A program made the position numbers and the translations under genes. From positions 1 through 49,617 of the forward strand of contig CALUXW010000009.1 of NCBI GenBank assembly GCA_944324865.1: DNA of 49,617 nt, read 5' to 3'. The notes under the pieces are model-generated. The model saw only the letters and a list, made by a program, of their open reading frames with translations. It did no database searches and was not told the DNA's origin. Shown here one piece after another: positions 1 to 8,457 of this stretch; the first letter of the stretch is position 1; every line of letters begins with the position of its first letter. The stretch is from Candidatus Gastranaerophilales bacterium. GTDB lineage: Bacteria; Cyanobacteriota; Vampirovibrionia; Gastranaerophilales; Gastranaerophilaceae.

Positions 1-324
1 AAAGAAGTTTTAAGAGCGGGCGATATAGAAATTTTGCCTGATTCTCTTGAAACTGTTATTTTGGACAAAAAAATTAAGCTTACTCCGACAGAGTTTGAAA
101 TCTTGTATTGTCTTTTGCAGCACTTAAATAATCCAGTTACATTAGCAACGCTATTGGATGAGGTTTGGGGTTATAGTTCTGATGAAGATGTCAGAATGGT
201 GCGAGTGCATGTGGGATCCTTAAGGCAAAAAATCGAAAGTGATACAAGGAACCCCAAATATTTGCATACAGTTACAAATGTGGGCTATAAACTTACCCCC
301 TTTGGCGTTATGGCGGAGGAATGA
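1..324 (+). CDS. OmpR/PhoB-family response regulator, C-terminal part (partial gene)
   Basis: The reading frame is open from base 1, so the gene begins upstream and only the C-terminal DNA-binding part is visible. The translated part shows the winged-helix domain of OmpR/PhoB regulators: LTPTEFEILYCLL, the recognition-helix region VRMVRVHVGSLRQKIE, and the closing wing YLHTVTNVGYKL. The receiver domain with the phospho-accepting Asp should lie outside the window. Its stop codon overlaps the start of the sensor kinase gene (ATGA), which indicates translational coupling and a two-component pair. Targets cannot be inferred. A TTG at position 34 is unlikely to be the true start because coding sequence continues upstream. 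Confidence 0.93.
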   Translation, partial: KEVLRAGDIEILPDSLETVILDKKIKLTPTEFEILYCLLQHLNNPVTLATLLDEVWGYSSDEDVRMVRVHVGSLRQKIESDTRNPKYLHTVTNVGYKLTPFGVMAEE

Positions 325-1976
325 TGCAAAGATTAAAAATCGCACAACAAATAATAATAGTTTTGCTTTTTGCAGTTTTAATTCCTTTTATTACTATAGG
401 TTTAATTATTTCAAACATACAGCAACAAACTTTGCGAAGAGAGCTAAATTATAGTGCACTTGAAATGTCACGTACAATTGGTGAAAATGTCGAAGGTTAT
501 TTGTACAGTGCTCAAAATAAATTAAACGAAGTGGCAAGTGCAATCACCTTTATTCCTTATGCTGCAGACAGAGCTGATTTTTTAACCGAAATAGAACGTA
601 ATGACAAAACCTTTAAAGATATACAAATTGTAGCAAATGTTGATGCCCCAAAGGAACAGTATAATTTTATAGAAAATGAAGATGCAATTAAAATTTGTGC
701 GAATATTAATGATGAATATTCGCTTTGTACTAAATTGGATGCATCTTATATGCAAAATGCAGTTTCAGAGAGGTATAAAGAAGAAAAAAGGCAAATATAT
801 ATTCTTGCAAAAGACAATTCTTTAATCGCTACAAATACGCAAAATGCTCCAGAATTGCCAAGATTAATTAAAAATTTGCCAACAGGAAGAAATATAGAAA
901 AACCGGATTTATTTAATAAATATAAAAATCAACCGAGTGCATATTATGCTCTCGAAAATCCGGCATGGACGGTTATCGTAAATACTACTGAAAATATAAC
1001 AAATGCAACAATTGACAAGGCAAGATTCCGTATCATATTGGCGCTTTCTCTAGCAGCATTTTTTATAATTGCTATTGTAGGTATCTATACTTTTTACCTT
1101 TACATAAATATAAGACAATTGTTTAAGGGAATTATAGCAATTTCAAAAGGGAGTTATGAGCGTAAAATTCACCTGTTAAAAAGTGCTTTTACTCCACATG
1201 AAATTGTTTTTCTTGCAAAAGAATTTAATTATATGGCAAAAAAAATTCACCAGTCTTATCATGATTTGTCTGAAAAAAATATAGAGCTTCAACGCCTTAA
1301 TGAGTTTAGAACAAATCTTGTAAATGCAATTAGTCATGAATTCAGAACTCCCCTTACAAGTATTGTTGGGTATTCAAGTCGACTATTAAGGCATGATATT
1401 AAAATTGACGAGGATACAAAAATAAAATCATTAAAAATAATAAAACAGCAAGCACAAAGACTCTCAAGAATGGTTGAGGACTTGCTTGTTGTCCCTGAAA
1501 TTGAAAGTTTTAGTATACAATTAAATAAAGTTGAGATAAATCTTGCAGAAGCTCTTGAGAATTCTGTTTTGTATGCAAATTCAAATAATTCGAAATTTCA
1601 AATAGAAATTTCAAGTGATTTAAAATGTGTTTATGCTGATCCAGACAGATTGGAACAAATTCTTATCAATTTGTGCGATAATGCAGTTAAGTATAATCAA
1701 AATGATGAACCTATCAAAATAATAGCAAAAAATATTTCAAACAGACCTTGTATTTCGGTAAAAAATAAGTCATTACCCATACCAGAAGATATGAAAGAAA
1801 AGCTTTTTGATAAATTTATACGTATGGATTCTAAGTTAACAAGAACAACCCGAGGTACAGGTCTTGGTTTATATATTGTTAAAGGGTTATGTGCCGCAAT
1901 GAACATTGATATAATACTTGATTGTGAAAATGATTACTTTAATATAATGTTAGTTTTTAATGACTATGTCGAATAA
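321..1976 (+). CDS. Membrane sensor histidine kinase
   Basis: 551-residue sensor kinase, partner of the regulator just upstream. It has an N-terminal membrane helix (about residues 12-32), an extracytoplasmic sensor region (about 33-236) without a recognisable signature, and a second helix (about 237-262). A HAMP-like linker follows, then the dimerisation domain with the phospho-acceptor His339 in ISHEFRTPL. The ATPase domain has its N-box near residue 450 (NLCDNAVKYN) and G-box near 511 (GTGLGLYIVKG). The purine-rich GGAGGA sits immediately before ATGATG, so ATG at 324 is an equally good start. The ligand is unknown. The 3' end overlaps tadA, so the pair is probably co-transcribed with tadA and the next gene. 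Confidence 0.95.
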   Translation: MMQRLKIAQQIIIVLLFAVLIPFITIGLIISNIQQQTLRRELNYSALEMSRTIGENVEGYLYSAQNKLNEVASAITFIPYAADRADFLTEIERNDKTFKDIQIVANVDAPKEQYNFIENEDAIKICANINDEYSLCTKLDASYMQNAVSERYKEEKRQIYILAKDNSLIATNTQNAPELPRLIKNLPTGRNIEKPDLFNKYKNQPSAYYALENPAWTVIVNTTENITNATIDKARFRIILALSLAAFFIIAIVGIYTFYLYINIRQLFKGIIAISKGSYERKIHLLKSAFTPHEIVFLAKEFNYMAKKIHQSYHDLSEKNIELQRLNEFRTNLVNAISHEFRTPLTSIVGYSSRLLRHDIKIDEDTKIKSLKIIKQQAQRLSRMVEDLLVVPEIESFSIQLNKVEINLAEALENSVLYANSNNSKFQIEISSDLKCVYADPDRLEQILINLCDNAVKYNQNDEPIKIIAKNISNRPCISVKNKSLPIPEDMKEKLFDKFIRMDSKLTRTTRGTGLGLYIVKGLCAAMNIDIILDCENDYFNIMLVFNDYVE

Positions 1977-2400
1977 TTTCATGAAACATGCAATAAAACA
2001 GGCGATGCTTTCAGCCGGTGATATACCGGTAGGATGTGTTATTGTAAAAGCCGGTAAAATTATTGCATCCGCACATAATTTGCGTGAAAAAAATAATGAT
2101 ATATCAGCCCATGCTGAGATAATTGCACTTAAAAAAGCATCAAAAAAATATGCAAATTGGCGTCTTAGCGATTGTGCTATCTACGTTACTCTTGAGCCTT
2201 GCCCTATGTGTGCATGGGCAATTTTAAATTCAAGAATTAAAGAAATTTATTTTGGTTCCTATGATTTAAATTATGGTGCTTTTGGTTCAAAAATTAATTT
2301 AGTTGAAATATCGAATGCAAAACCAAAAATTTATGGTGGTATATTAGAAGATGAATGCAACAATATCTTAAAAAAATATTTTATGGATCTTAGAGAATGA
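1960..2400 (+). CDS. tadA: tRNA-specific adenosine deaminase TadA
   Basis: Cytidine-deaminase-fold enzyme expected to convert A34 to inosine in tRNA-Arg(ACG). Zinc and catalytic residues are visible: His51-Ala-Glu53 (HAEIIALKKA) and the PCPMC motif with Cys81 and Cys84. The 146-residue length suits TadA. The start is uncertain: ATG at 1960, 1966 and 1981 are in frame, none has a strong ribosome binding site, and the first two lie inside the kinase gene, as expected for translational coupling. The stop overlaps the next start (ATGA). A guanine or other nucleobase deaminase is a less likely alternative because the sequence follows the TadA pattern through its whole length. Confidence 0.93.
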   Translation: MTMSNNFMKHAIKQAMLSAGDIPVGCVIVKAGKIIASAHNLREKNNDISAHAEIIALKKASKKYANWRLSDCAIYVTLEPCPMCAWAILNSRIKEIYFGSYDLNYGAFGSKINLVEISNAKPKIYGGILEDECNNILKKYFMDLRE

Positions 2401-3146
2401 AAGAATTTTTAGACAAACTTGTAAAAAAGTACGAAACAGAAGATTTTATCAAAAATGACCCTGTTTTTTTTGCGCATAAATATAAAACAAAAAACGATAT
2501 CGAAATTGCTTCTTTTATTGCCGCCTTGTTTGCTTTTGGCAAAAGAGAAGCTTTTATTAAAAAACTGAATTTACTTTTCCAAATTATGCAAAATGAACCA
2601 TATAATTACATTTGTAATTTTAACCAAAAAGATGTTGCTTTGAATGATTTTGTTTATAGATTTGTTAAAGGAATTGATGTTGCTTGTTTTTTTAATTCTT
2701 TAAATAAACTATATTGTGTTGACAAATCCTCTATTGGAGAGTTATTTTTTGAAGGCAAACAAAAAAATATAATGTTGGAGTATGTAAGTAATTATTTTTA
2801 TTCTTGTCTTAAATGTATACCAAATCTTGGTTTTTGCCATCTTTTTGCCCGCCCTGAAAATGGTGGTGCTATGAAAAGATTGAATATGTTTTTAAGATGG
2901 ATGGTGAGAAAAGGACCTGTCGATATTGCCATATGGGATTTTATAAAACCGAGGGAGCTTTTAATTCCCCTAGATGTACATGTTGGAAATGTTTCACGTT
3001 CATTAGGTTTGTTAAAAAGAAATGCAAATGACTTTAAATCAGTTTTACTACTAACTGAAAAATTAAAAGAATTTGATTCATGTGACCCGATTAAATACGA
3101 TTTCGCTCTTTTTGGAGCAGGTATTAATGCTAAAGTCGTAAAATAA
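2397..3146 (+). CDS. TIGR02757 (DUF2400) family protein
   Basis: 249-residue protein of the TIGR02757/DUF2400 family, whose function is not established. Family-like landmarks are an N-terminal DPVFFAHKY segment, IASFIAALFAFGKRE, NLGFCHLFARPENGGAMKRLNMFLRWMVR split over residues about 143-171, and IPLDVHVGNVSRSLGL near 192-207. The late segments resemble the helix-hairpin-helix DNA glycosylase fold (a DVHVGNVSRSLGL-type core), which is only a suggestion. It is soluble, with no signal peptide. It overlaps tadA by 4 bases and ends the four-gene operon; about 90 bases separate it from nadB. Confidence 0.85.
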   Translation: MKEFLDKLVKKYETEDFIKNDPVFFAHKYKTKNDIEIASFIAALFAFGKREAFIKKLNLLFQIMQNEPYNYICNFNQKDVALNDFVYRFVKGIDVACFFNSLNKLYCVDKSSIGELFFEGKQKNIMLEYVSNYFYSCLKCIPNLGFCHLFARPENGGAMKRLNMFLRWMVRKGPVDIAIWDFIKPRELLIPLDVHVGNVSRSLGLLKRNANDFKSVLLLTEKLKEFDSCDPIKYDFALFGAGINAKVVK

Positions 3147-3237
3147 ATTTTTTATAAATATTTCATGGATTTAATGCATATTTGTATTAAAATAATACTG
3201 TACAAGATTAATAAAATCGCATAATTAAAGGATAAAA

Positions 3238-4884
3238 ATGAAATATTCTAAATATTCCGCAGTAATTATCGGCAGTGGTGTTTCTGGTTTATACCTGGCA
3301 TTAAAACTTGCCGGACAAAAACATATAAATGATGGAATACTAATAGTTACAAAGTCGCAAATTGATGTTTCTTCCTCAAGACTTGCTCAAGGTGGGATTG
3401 TAGCTGTTTTACCTCAAATCAATAAAAGCGATTCGATAAGTTCACATGTGAGTGATACTATAAAAGCAGGCTGTGGGTTAAATGATTTTAATGCAGTTAA
3501 GTTTATTTCCCAGAATTCATCTTGTGTAATACAGGACTTAATTAATCTCGGGGTTGATTTTGACAAAACTCCGGATGGAAAACTCAGCTTTGCACTTGAA
3601 GCAGCCCATTCCGTTCCTAGAATTTTACATGTAAAAGATGCAACAGGCAGGGCAATAGAAGACGTTTTGTGTGAAAAAGTTAAAGCTGCAAATGAAATAG
3701 ATATTTATGAAAATACTTGTGCGGTAGAGTTATTAGTTGATAATTCAAATTGTGCAAAAGGTGTAATTGTTTATAATTGCGAAACTGATTCGTATGAGGC
3801 AGTGTATTCTAACGCAGTTGTGTTGGCTACTGGTGGTGTAGGACAATTATATGAGTATACGACAAACCCTGAAGTAGCTACAGGAGATGGTATTGCACTT
3901 GCATATCGAGCAGGTGCAAAAGTTAAAAATATGGAATTTGTACAATTTCATCCGAGTGCTCTAGCTGTTGAAAATAAAATCACAATGCCGCTAGTTTCTG
4001 AAGCTGTTAGGGGTGCTGGTGCAAAATTATGTGATACACAAGGCAATTATTTTGCAAAGGATTTTGATAAACGTGCAGAACTTGCTCCAAGGGATATTGT
4101 GGCAAGAGGAATTTTTGCAACAATGCTTAAAAACAATGACAATTGTGTTTATCTTGATATTTCTCAAATGGGTATTGAATATTTCAGAAATCGTTTTCCA
4201 ACAATTTCACAAAGTTGTAAGGAAAATGGGATTGATATTTCGGATGGTCTAATCCCTATTGCTCCTGCTGCACACTATTTTATGGGTGGCATCGAAACAA
4301 ATGTAAGAGCGCAAACTTCTATCGAAAATTTATATGCAATAGGTGAGTGCGCATGTAGTGGATTCCATGGCGCAAACAGACTGGCATCAAATTCTTTGCT
4401 GGAATGTGTCACTAGTGCATATGAGCTTACTGATTTGTTATGCGAAAAAAATCTTGATGCACCAAAAAACTATGATGAAAAAGTAAAATCAATTTTAGAA
4501 AAGTATGAGCAAGATTCTGAAACGACATGTGACTTTGACGAGGTTGATATTGAAGATATTAAAAATAAAGTAAAAGAAATAATGTGGAATAATGTTGGTA
4601 TAGTTCGCAATAAGGAAAAACTAACAAATGCACTGGAAAGGCTTGAGCAACTTTCTTCTTTTATGGATAAATCAAACTGTGCTCATATTAAAGATTGTTA
4701 TGAAGTAAAAAATATGATTCTTGTTTCATTACTAATTGTAAATAGTGCACTTAAGCGTGAAAATTCAATTGGTGCACATTACAGAGAAGACTTTGCACAA
4801 ATGGATGATAATGATGCTAGACAGTTGTTGAACACTTATTCGGCTAATTTAGGAGTTGAGGATGGCAAAATTTTTGTTGAATGA
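3238..4884 (+). CDS. nadB: L-aspartate oxidase
   Basis: 548-residue FAD enzyme that oxidises L-aspartate to iminoaspartate, the first step of de novo NAD synthesis. Visible features are the N-terminal dinucleotide-binding motif GSGVSGLYLALKLA (residues 12-25), the SSSRLAQGGIVA segment, HVKDATGRAIEDVL, the MEFVQFHPSAL motif typical of the succinate dehydrogenase/aspartate oxidase superfamily, and the C-terminal GECACSGFHGANRLASNSLLE. The ribosome binding site AAAGGA lies 5 bases before ATG. In anaerobes fumarate is the likely electron acceptor. It overlaps nadC; the expected quinolinate synthase gene nadA is not in the window. Confidence 0.97.
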   Translation: MKYSKYSAVIIGSGVSGLYLALKLAGQKHINDGILIVTKSQIDVSSSRLAQGGIVAVLPQINKSDSISSHVSDTIKAGCGLNDFNAVKFISQNSSCVIQDLINLGVDFDKTPDGKLSFALEAAHSVPRILHVKDATGRAIEDVLCEKVKAANEIDIYENTCAVELLVDNSNCAKGVIVYNCETDSYEAVYSNAVVLATGGVGQLYEYTTNPEVATGDGIALAYRAGAKVKNMEFVQFHPSALAVENKITMPLVSEAVRGAGAKLCDTQGNYFAKDFDKRAELAPRDIVARGIFATMLKNNDNCVYLDISQMGIEYFRNRFPTISQSCKENGIDISDGLIPIAPAAHYFMGGIETNVRAQTSIENLYAIGECACSGFHGANRLASNSLLECVTSAYELTDLLCEKNLDAPKNYDEKVKSILEKYEQDSETTCDFDEVDIEDIKNKVKEIMWNNVGIVRNKEKLTNALERLEQLSSFMDKSNCAHIKDCYEVKNMILVSLLIVNSALKRENSIGAHYREDFAQMDDNDARQLLNTYSANLGVEDGKIFVE

Positions 4885-5725
4885 TTTTATAATTGAAGAT
4901 CATGTAAAAAAAGCACTTCTTGAGGATATAGGTTATGGTGATATTTCGACCGATTCTATATGTTGTGCACTTGATAGCAACGCAGAGTTTGAAGTTTTTT
5001 TGACAACACGTTCAGATGGCGTCTTTTGTGGAAAGGATGTATTTCAAATTGTTTTTAGTGTTTTGGCAAAAGACAAAGTGAAAATTGAATTTTATTTTGA
5101 TGATGGTGATGAAATTAAAAAAGGCGACAAAATTGCAAAAATTTCAGGCTCTGCAAGATATATTTTAACCGGGGAAAGACTGGCCCTTAACTACATACAA
5201 AGAATGAGTGGCATTGCAACATTTACGAGAAAATTTCAAAATATTGCAAAAAAATATGGTGCAAGGGTTGTTGATACCAGAAAAAATACTCCAAATTTTA
5301 GAATCTTTGAAAAATATGCAGTTAAAATCGGCGGAGGTTATTTACATCGTTTTAATTTGTGTGATTGCGTAATGTTGAAAGATAACCATATTGCCCTCTT
5401 GGGTGGTTCTATTACCAGTGCTGTCAAAAAAGTTAGAGAAAATATTTCTCATGCACATAAAATAGAGGTTGAATGTGATACAATTTCACAAGTTAAAGAA
5501 GCACTGAAATCCAATGTAGACATAATAATGCTTGATAATATGAGTATTGATAAAATTAATGAATGTGTGCAATTAATAAATAAAAAAGCTATTGTTGAAG
5601 CTAGTGGCGGTGTATGTATTGAAAGTGTTGAAGAAATTGCAAGAACCGGAGTTGATATTATTTCTACAAGTGCTATTGTTGCAAAGGCACCGACTTTAGA
5701 CCTTGCCTTTGATTATGTTGACTAG
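4862..5725 (+). CDS. nadC: Nicotinate-nucleotide pyrophosphorylase (quinolinate phosphoribosyltransferase)
   Basis: 287-residue enzyme that converts quinolinate and PRPP to nicotinate mononucleotide. Family motifs include EDIGYGDISTD near the start, ERLALNYIQRMSGIATFT, RKNTPNFR with the substrate-binding Arg/Lys cluster, KIGGGYLHRFNL, VMLKDNH, VEVECD and VEASGGV near the C-terminus. I chose ATG 4862 because GGAG at 4852-4855 gives good spacing; the in-frame TTG at 4856 would leave no room for it. The gene starts inside the end of nadB and so is translationally coupled. Its TAG stop shares bases with the TAG stop of the convergent flavoprotein gene (CTAG at 5722-5725). Confidence 0.96.
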   Translation: MAKFLLNDFIIEDHVKKALLEDIGYGDISTDSICCALDSNAEFEVFLTTRSDGVFCGKDVFQIVFSVLAKDKVKIEFYFDDGDEIKKGDKIAKISGSARYILTGERLALNYIQRMSGIATFTRKFQNIAKKYGARVVDTRKNTPNFRIFEKYAVKIGGGYLHRFNLCDCVMLKDNHIALLGGSITSAVKKVRENISHAHKIEVECDTISQVKEALKSNVDIIMLDNMSIDKINECVQLINKKAIVEASGGVCIESVEEIARTGVDIISTSAIVAKAPTLDLAFDYVD

Positions 5726-7095
5726 TTTTCTTCAGAATTCATTTGAGATTTAAGTCGATATGCCGCTGTTATTAAAATATCTATGGCCGGGGAGTAGGGT
5801 GGTGAATATGGCAAATCAAGATGAAATATATCATCTATTGTCAAGCCTGATTGTATCAAAGATGTTACGGTATTTATTCTTTTATTAACATCTCCTACTC
5901 CGATTCCTTGTGCACCGAGTATTTTCCCTGTTTTTTTGTCTGCTACAACTTTTAATGTTATTTTTTCGGAATTAGGCATATAACCTGCTTTGTCTTTTTT
6001 GACAACAGTTGTGCAAATTGGTTGCAAGTTAAATTTATCCGATATTTTTATGGCATTTTCATAATTAATTCCTGTTAGTGCAATTGTAAAATCAAAATAT
6101 TTTGTAATTGCTGAACCTAAAACTCCTTCAAATTTTTCGTAATTTTCCGGTTCTGTAGATACATTAATGCCAGTTACTCGTCCTTCTTTATTAGCAATGT
6201 TGCCGAGTGCTATATAAATTGGTCTTTTGGTAAGCATGCATTTTTCTTCAGTGCAGTCTCCAGCCGCCCATATATGTTCCATATTTGTTTTCATTGTATT
6301 GTCTACAATTATGCCTCCGGTTATTCCGGTTGCAATTTTTGCATCTTTTGCTAGCTGTGTATTTGGCACTACCCCTGATGCAATAACGCAAAAATCAGCT
6401 TCAATTTCAAGCCCGCTTTTTGTTTTTAATTTTTTAAATCTACCAGAATTATCTGCAAAAAATTCTTGGACTTCTTCCAAAAAATGCATTTCAATCCATT
6501 GTCCATCACGTTCTAAAATATGATTTTTTATCATATCACTAAATTCGCTATCAAAGACTCTCATGATCCTTGAGCCGTATTCAACTAAGCTGACACTCAG
6601 ACCATTTTGCACAAAAGCTTCAAGCAATTCTATGCCTATATACCCTCCACCTAGTATTATTGCATGTTTTGACTTGTGCATCTCTTCTTTAATTTTAATG
6701 CCGTCTTCAATATGTTTAAGTGTGTACACTCCTTCCATTTTTACATTTTTAATATTTGGTATAAATGGTTTAGAGCCGGTACAAATAACAAGTTCGTCAT
6801 AATAAACTTCTTTATTATTTATTATTACGCACTTTTTATCCGGTATAATTTTTTGCGCTTTGTGCTCGAGAAATATTTTTACGCCTTGTTTTTCAAATTC
6901 TTCAGGAGTTCTGACAATTAATTGATTTATGTTTTTTACGGTTCCTTCTATAAAATATGGTAATCCGCAAGCACTGTAGGATATCAATTTTTCATCTGTA
7001 TAGAGTTCAATTTCATTATTCGGATTCATCCTTTTGGCTTTTGCGGCTGTTTTTGGGCCTGCAGCACCTCCGCCAATAATTACAATTTTTTTCAT
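5722..7095 (-). CDS. CoA-disulfide reductase / NADH oxidase family flavoprotein
   Basis: 457-residue FAD/NAD(P)H oxidoreductase. The N-terminal GGGAAGPKTAAKA binds FAD, and a second dinucleotide motif ILGGGYIGIELLEAF binds NAD(P)H. The single redox Cys43 in SYSACGLPYF is the position used by CoA-disulfide reductases, NADH oxidases and NADH peroxidases. WAAGDCTE is the FAD ribityl-binding motif, and the dimerisation domain follows (GYMPNSEKITLKVV, GAQGIGVGDVNKRINT). The exact reaction (CoA disulfide, persulfide or O2/H2O2 reduction) cannot be read from the sequence. In an anaerobe a role against oxygen or in thiol recycling is plausible. It is divergent from rsmD with only 29 bases between the starts. 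Confidence 0.88.
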   Translation of the reverse strand: MKKIVIIGGGAAGPKTAAKAKRMNPNNEIELYTDEKLISYSACGLPYFIEGTVKNINQLIVRTPEEFEKQGVKIFLEHKAQKIIPDKKCVIINNKEVYYDELVICTGSKPFIPNIKNVKMEGVYTLKHIEDGIKIKEEMHKSKHAIILGGGYIGIELLEAFVQNGLSVSLVEYGSRIMRVFDSEFSDMIKNHILERDGQWIEMHFLEEVQEFFADNSGRFKKLKTKSGLEIEADFCVIASGVVPNTQLAKDAKIATGITGGIIVDNTMKTNMEHIWAAGDCTEEKCMLTKRPIYIALGNIANKEGRVTGINVSTEPENYEKFEGVLGSAITKYFDFTIALTGINYENAIKISDKFNLQPICTTVVKKDKAGYMPNSEKITLKVVADKKTGKILGAQGIGVGDVNKRINTVTSLIQSGLTIDDIFHLDLPYSPPYSPAIDILITAAYRLKSQMNSEEN

Positions 7096-7124
7096 GTTAA
7101 TATGATGTTGGAGATTTTAAAAAA

Positions 7125-7670
7125 ATGCAACTTACAGGCGGGCAATATAAAGGAAGAAAAATAACTACTCCACCGGGAGTAAGACCGACTTTATCAATAG
7201 TAAGGGAAAGTGTTTTTAATATACTTTTTTCGACAATTGGTTCTTTTAAAAACAGAACTTTTCTTGACTTGTTCCTGGGCAGTGGCATCATGACCTTTGA
7301 AGCTATTTCGCGTGGTTTCTGCACTACTTCATGTGATATAAATTTAAAAGTTATTAAAAATGCTCAACAAAATGCAAACAAACTCGGTTTATCCCCAAGG
7401 ATAATTTTGTCTGATTCATTTAAATGTTTGAAAAAAATCGATACAAAGTTTGATGTAATATATGCTGATCCTCCATGGAATTTACCATATACTCAAATTT
7501 TTGAAAATGCTTGTTTATTGTTAAAAAAAGATGCTATATTAGTTGTAGAATGCGATATAAGAAAAAAGCCCAACATACTTTTGGAACTTGGGAGTATAAG
7601 TACATTAGAGCTTTTTAGGGAAAAAAATTATGGTCGTTGTTGCCTTTTGTTTATAAAACTAAACGGATGA
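7125..7670 (+). CDS. rsmD: 16S rRNA (guanine966-N2)-methyltransferase RsmD
   Basis: 181-residue SAM-dependent methyltransferase. The N-terminus GGQYKGRKITTPPG and RPTLSIVRESVFNIL is characteristic of RsmD. Motif I is FLDLFLGSGIMTFEAISRG (residues 47-64), and the catalytic NPPY-type motif is DPPW at residues 115-118. It should methylate G966 of 16S rRNA during 30S assembly. GGAG at 7110-7113 lies 11 bases before ATG, a slightly long spacing. The end overlaps the convergent EF-hand gene by 12 bases. RsmD is often next to coaD; that gene is not here. Confidence 0.94.
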   Translation: MQLTGGQYKGRKITTPPGVRPTLSIVRESVFNILFSTIGSFKNRTFLDLFLGSGIMTFEAISRGFCTTSCDINLKVIKNAQQNANKLGLSPRIILSDSFKCLKKIDTKFDVIYADPPWNLPYTQIFENACLLLKKDAILVVECDIRKKPNILLELGSISTLELFREKNYGRCCLLFIKLNG

Positions 7671-8165
7671 TGAGTCATAGTCGCTATTGTCAACATAATT
7701 TGAAATGTTGGTTGCTTGGAATTTCGGGTAATTTTTTTCCATTTCTTCTTTTTCTTCTTCTACACCGTACGCGGATATTTCTGCATTAGTGACTCTGCCA
7801 TCTCCATCTTTATCTATTTCCTGAAAATTTGCCAGTACTTCTTCCAAGGTAGAACTTGCACTTCCGCTATAGCATAATTGCATTAACTCTTGATAGGTTA
7901 ATCCTTTTTGTGAAAGTTGATTTGTATATTGCTGTAAATCCGTTGCGCTTATTTTCCCGTCGCCGTCTGCATCAATATTCGAAAAATTTTGTGTTAAATA
8001 GCTTTGAAAACTGGCATTTATATTACTTTTATTTACTTCGTCAGATGGGTTTATTATTTGTTCCAAAGTTAATCCACCGGATGCACCTGCACTAAGTACT
8101 GCAAAATTGTTTGTAAGGCCGTATATAGCCTGTGCCATTAATCCCTGACCGCTCAATTTACTCAT
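7659..8165 (-). CDS. EF-hand calcium-binding protein
   Basis: 168-residue acidic protein with two canonical 12-residue EF-hand loops: residues 65-76 (DADGDGKISATD) and 118-129 (DKDGDGRVTNAE). All calcium-coordinating positions (1, 3, 5, 7, 9, 12) are filled by suitable residues, so Ca2+ binding is likely. The N-terminus (residues 9-40) is Ala/Gly-rich and mildly hydrophobic but is not a standard signal peptide, so location is uncertain. The C-terminus is highly acidic and Ser-rich. GAGG lies 8 bases upstream of ATG. Function unknown; a calcium buffer or sensor, or a structural partner of a larger surface system, would fit. Confidence 0.85.
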   Translation of the reverse strand: MSKLSGQGLMAQAIYGLTNNFAVLSAGASGGLTLEQIINPSDEVNKSNINASFQSYLTQNFSNIDADGDGKISATDLQQYTNQLSQKGLTYQELMQLCYSGSASSTLEEVLANFQEIDKDGDGRVTNAEISAYGVEEEKEEMEKNYPKFQATNISNYVDNSDYDSSSV

Positions 8166-8244
8166 AATCTAACCTCATTTTATAACCTGTATCAAATTTA
8201 ATGATTTTTTTATAAAAAGAAAACAACCTTTTGTATGAATTAAC

Positions 8245-8273
8245 TTGTTTGAAATTTATAACAGGTGTAATAT
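8245..8273 (+). promoter_or_regulatory. Predicted promoter of the 58-residue protein (leaderless)
   Basis: TTGTTT and TAATAT are separated by 17 bases. The predicted start point about 7 bases downstream coincides with the start codon at 8280. Inferred only from the sequence match. Confidence 0.45.
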
Positions 8274-8279
8274 TCAGAT

Positions 8280-8456
8280 ATGAATGAAAAAAAACAATTT
8301 TTAGGTATAATGTTTGAATGTTGCCATGTGTACGGCAGAATATATAAAAACAAAGAGGGCACTGCCTATGTTGGCAAATGCCCAAAATGTTTAAAAACTG
8401 TAAGTGTTAAAATTGGTAAAGGTGGCAGTGAAAATAGATTTTTCAAAGCCTTTTAA
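8280..8456 (+). CDS. Small zinc-ribbon-like conserved protein (58 residues)
   Basis: 58-codon frame, easily missed because of its length. The product begins MNEKKQFLGIMFECCHVYGR and contains an adjacent Cys pair (CCHVY, residues 14-15) and a CPKC knuckle (34-37), which together suggest one bound zinc. It ends GGSENRFFKAF. I recall similar short proteins (FECC-x-VY-x-RIYKNKEGTAY-x-G-x-CPKC) in diverse bacteria, with no known function. There is no Shine-Dalgarno sequence. A promoter-like TTGTTT (8245-8250), 17-base spacer, TAATAT (8268-8273) predicts transcription from about base 8280, the A of ATG, so the mRNA may be leaderless. It ends one base before the convergent gatA. Confidence 0.8.
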   Translation: MNEKKQFLGIMFECCHVYGRIYKNKEGTAYVGKCPKCLKTVSVKIGKGGSENRFFKAF

Positions 8457-8457
8457 A

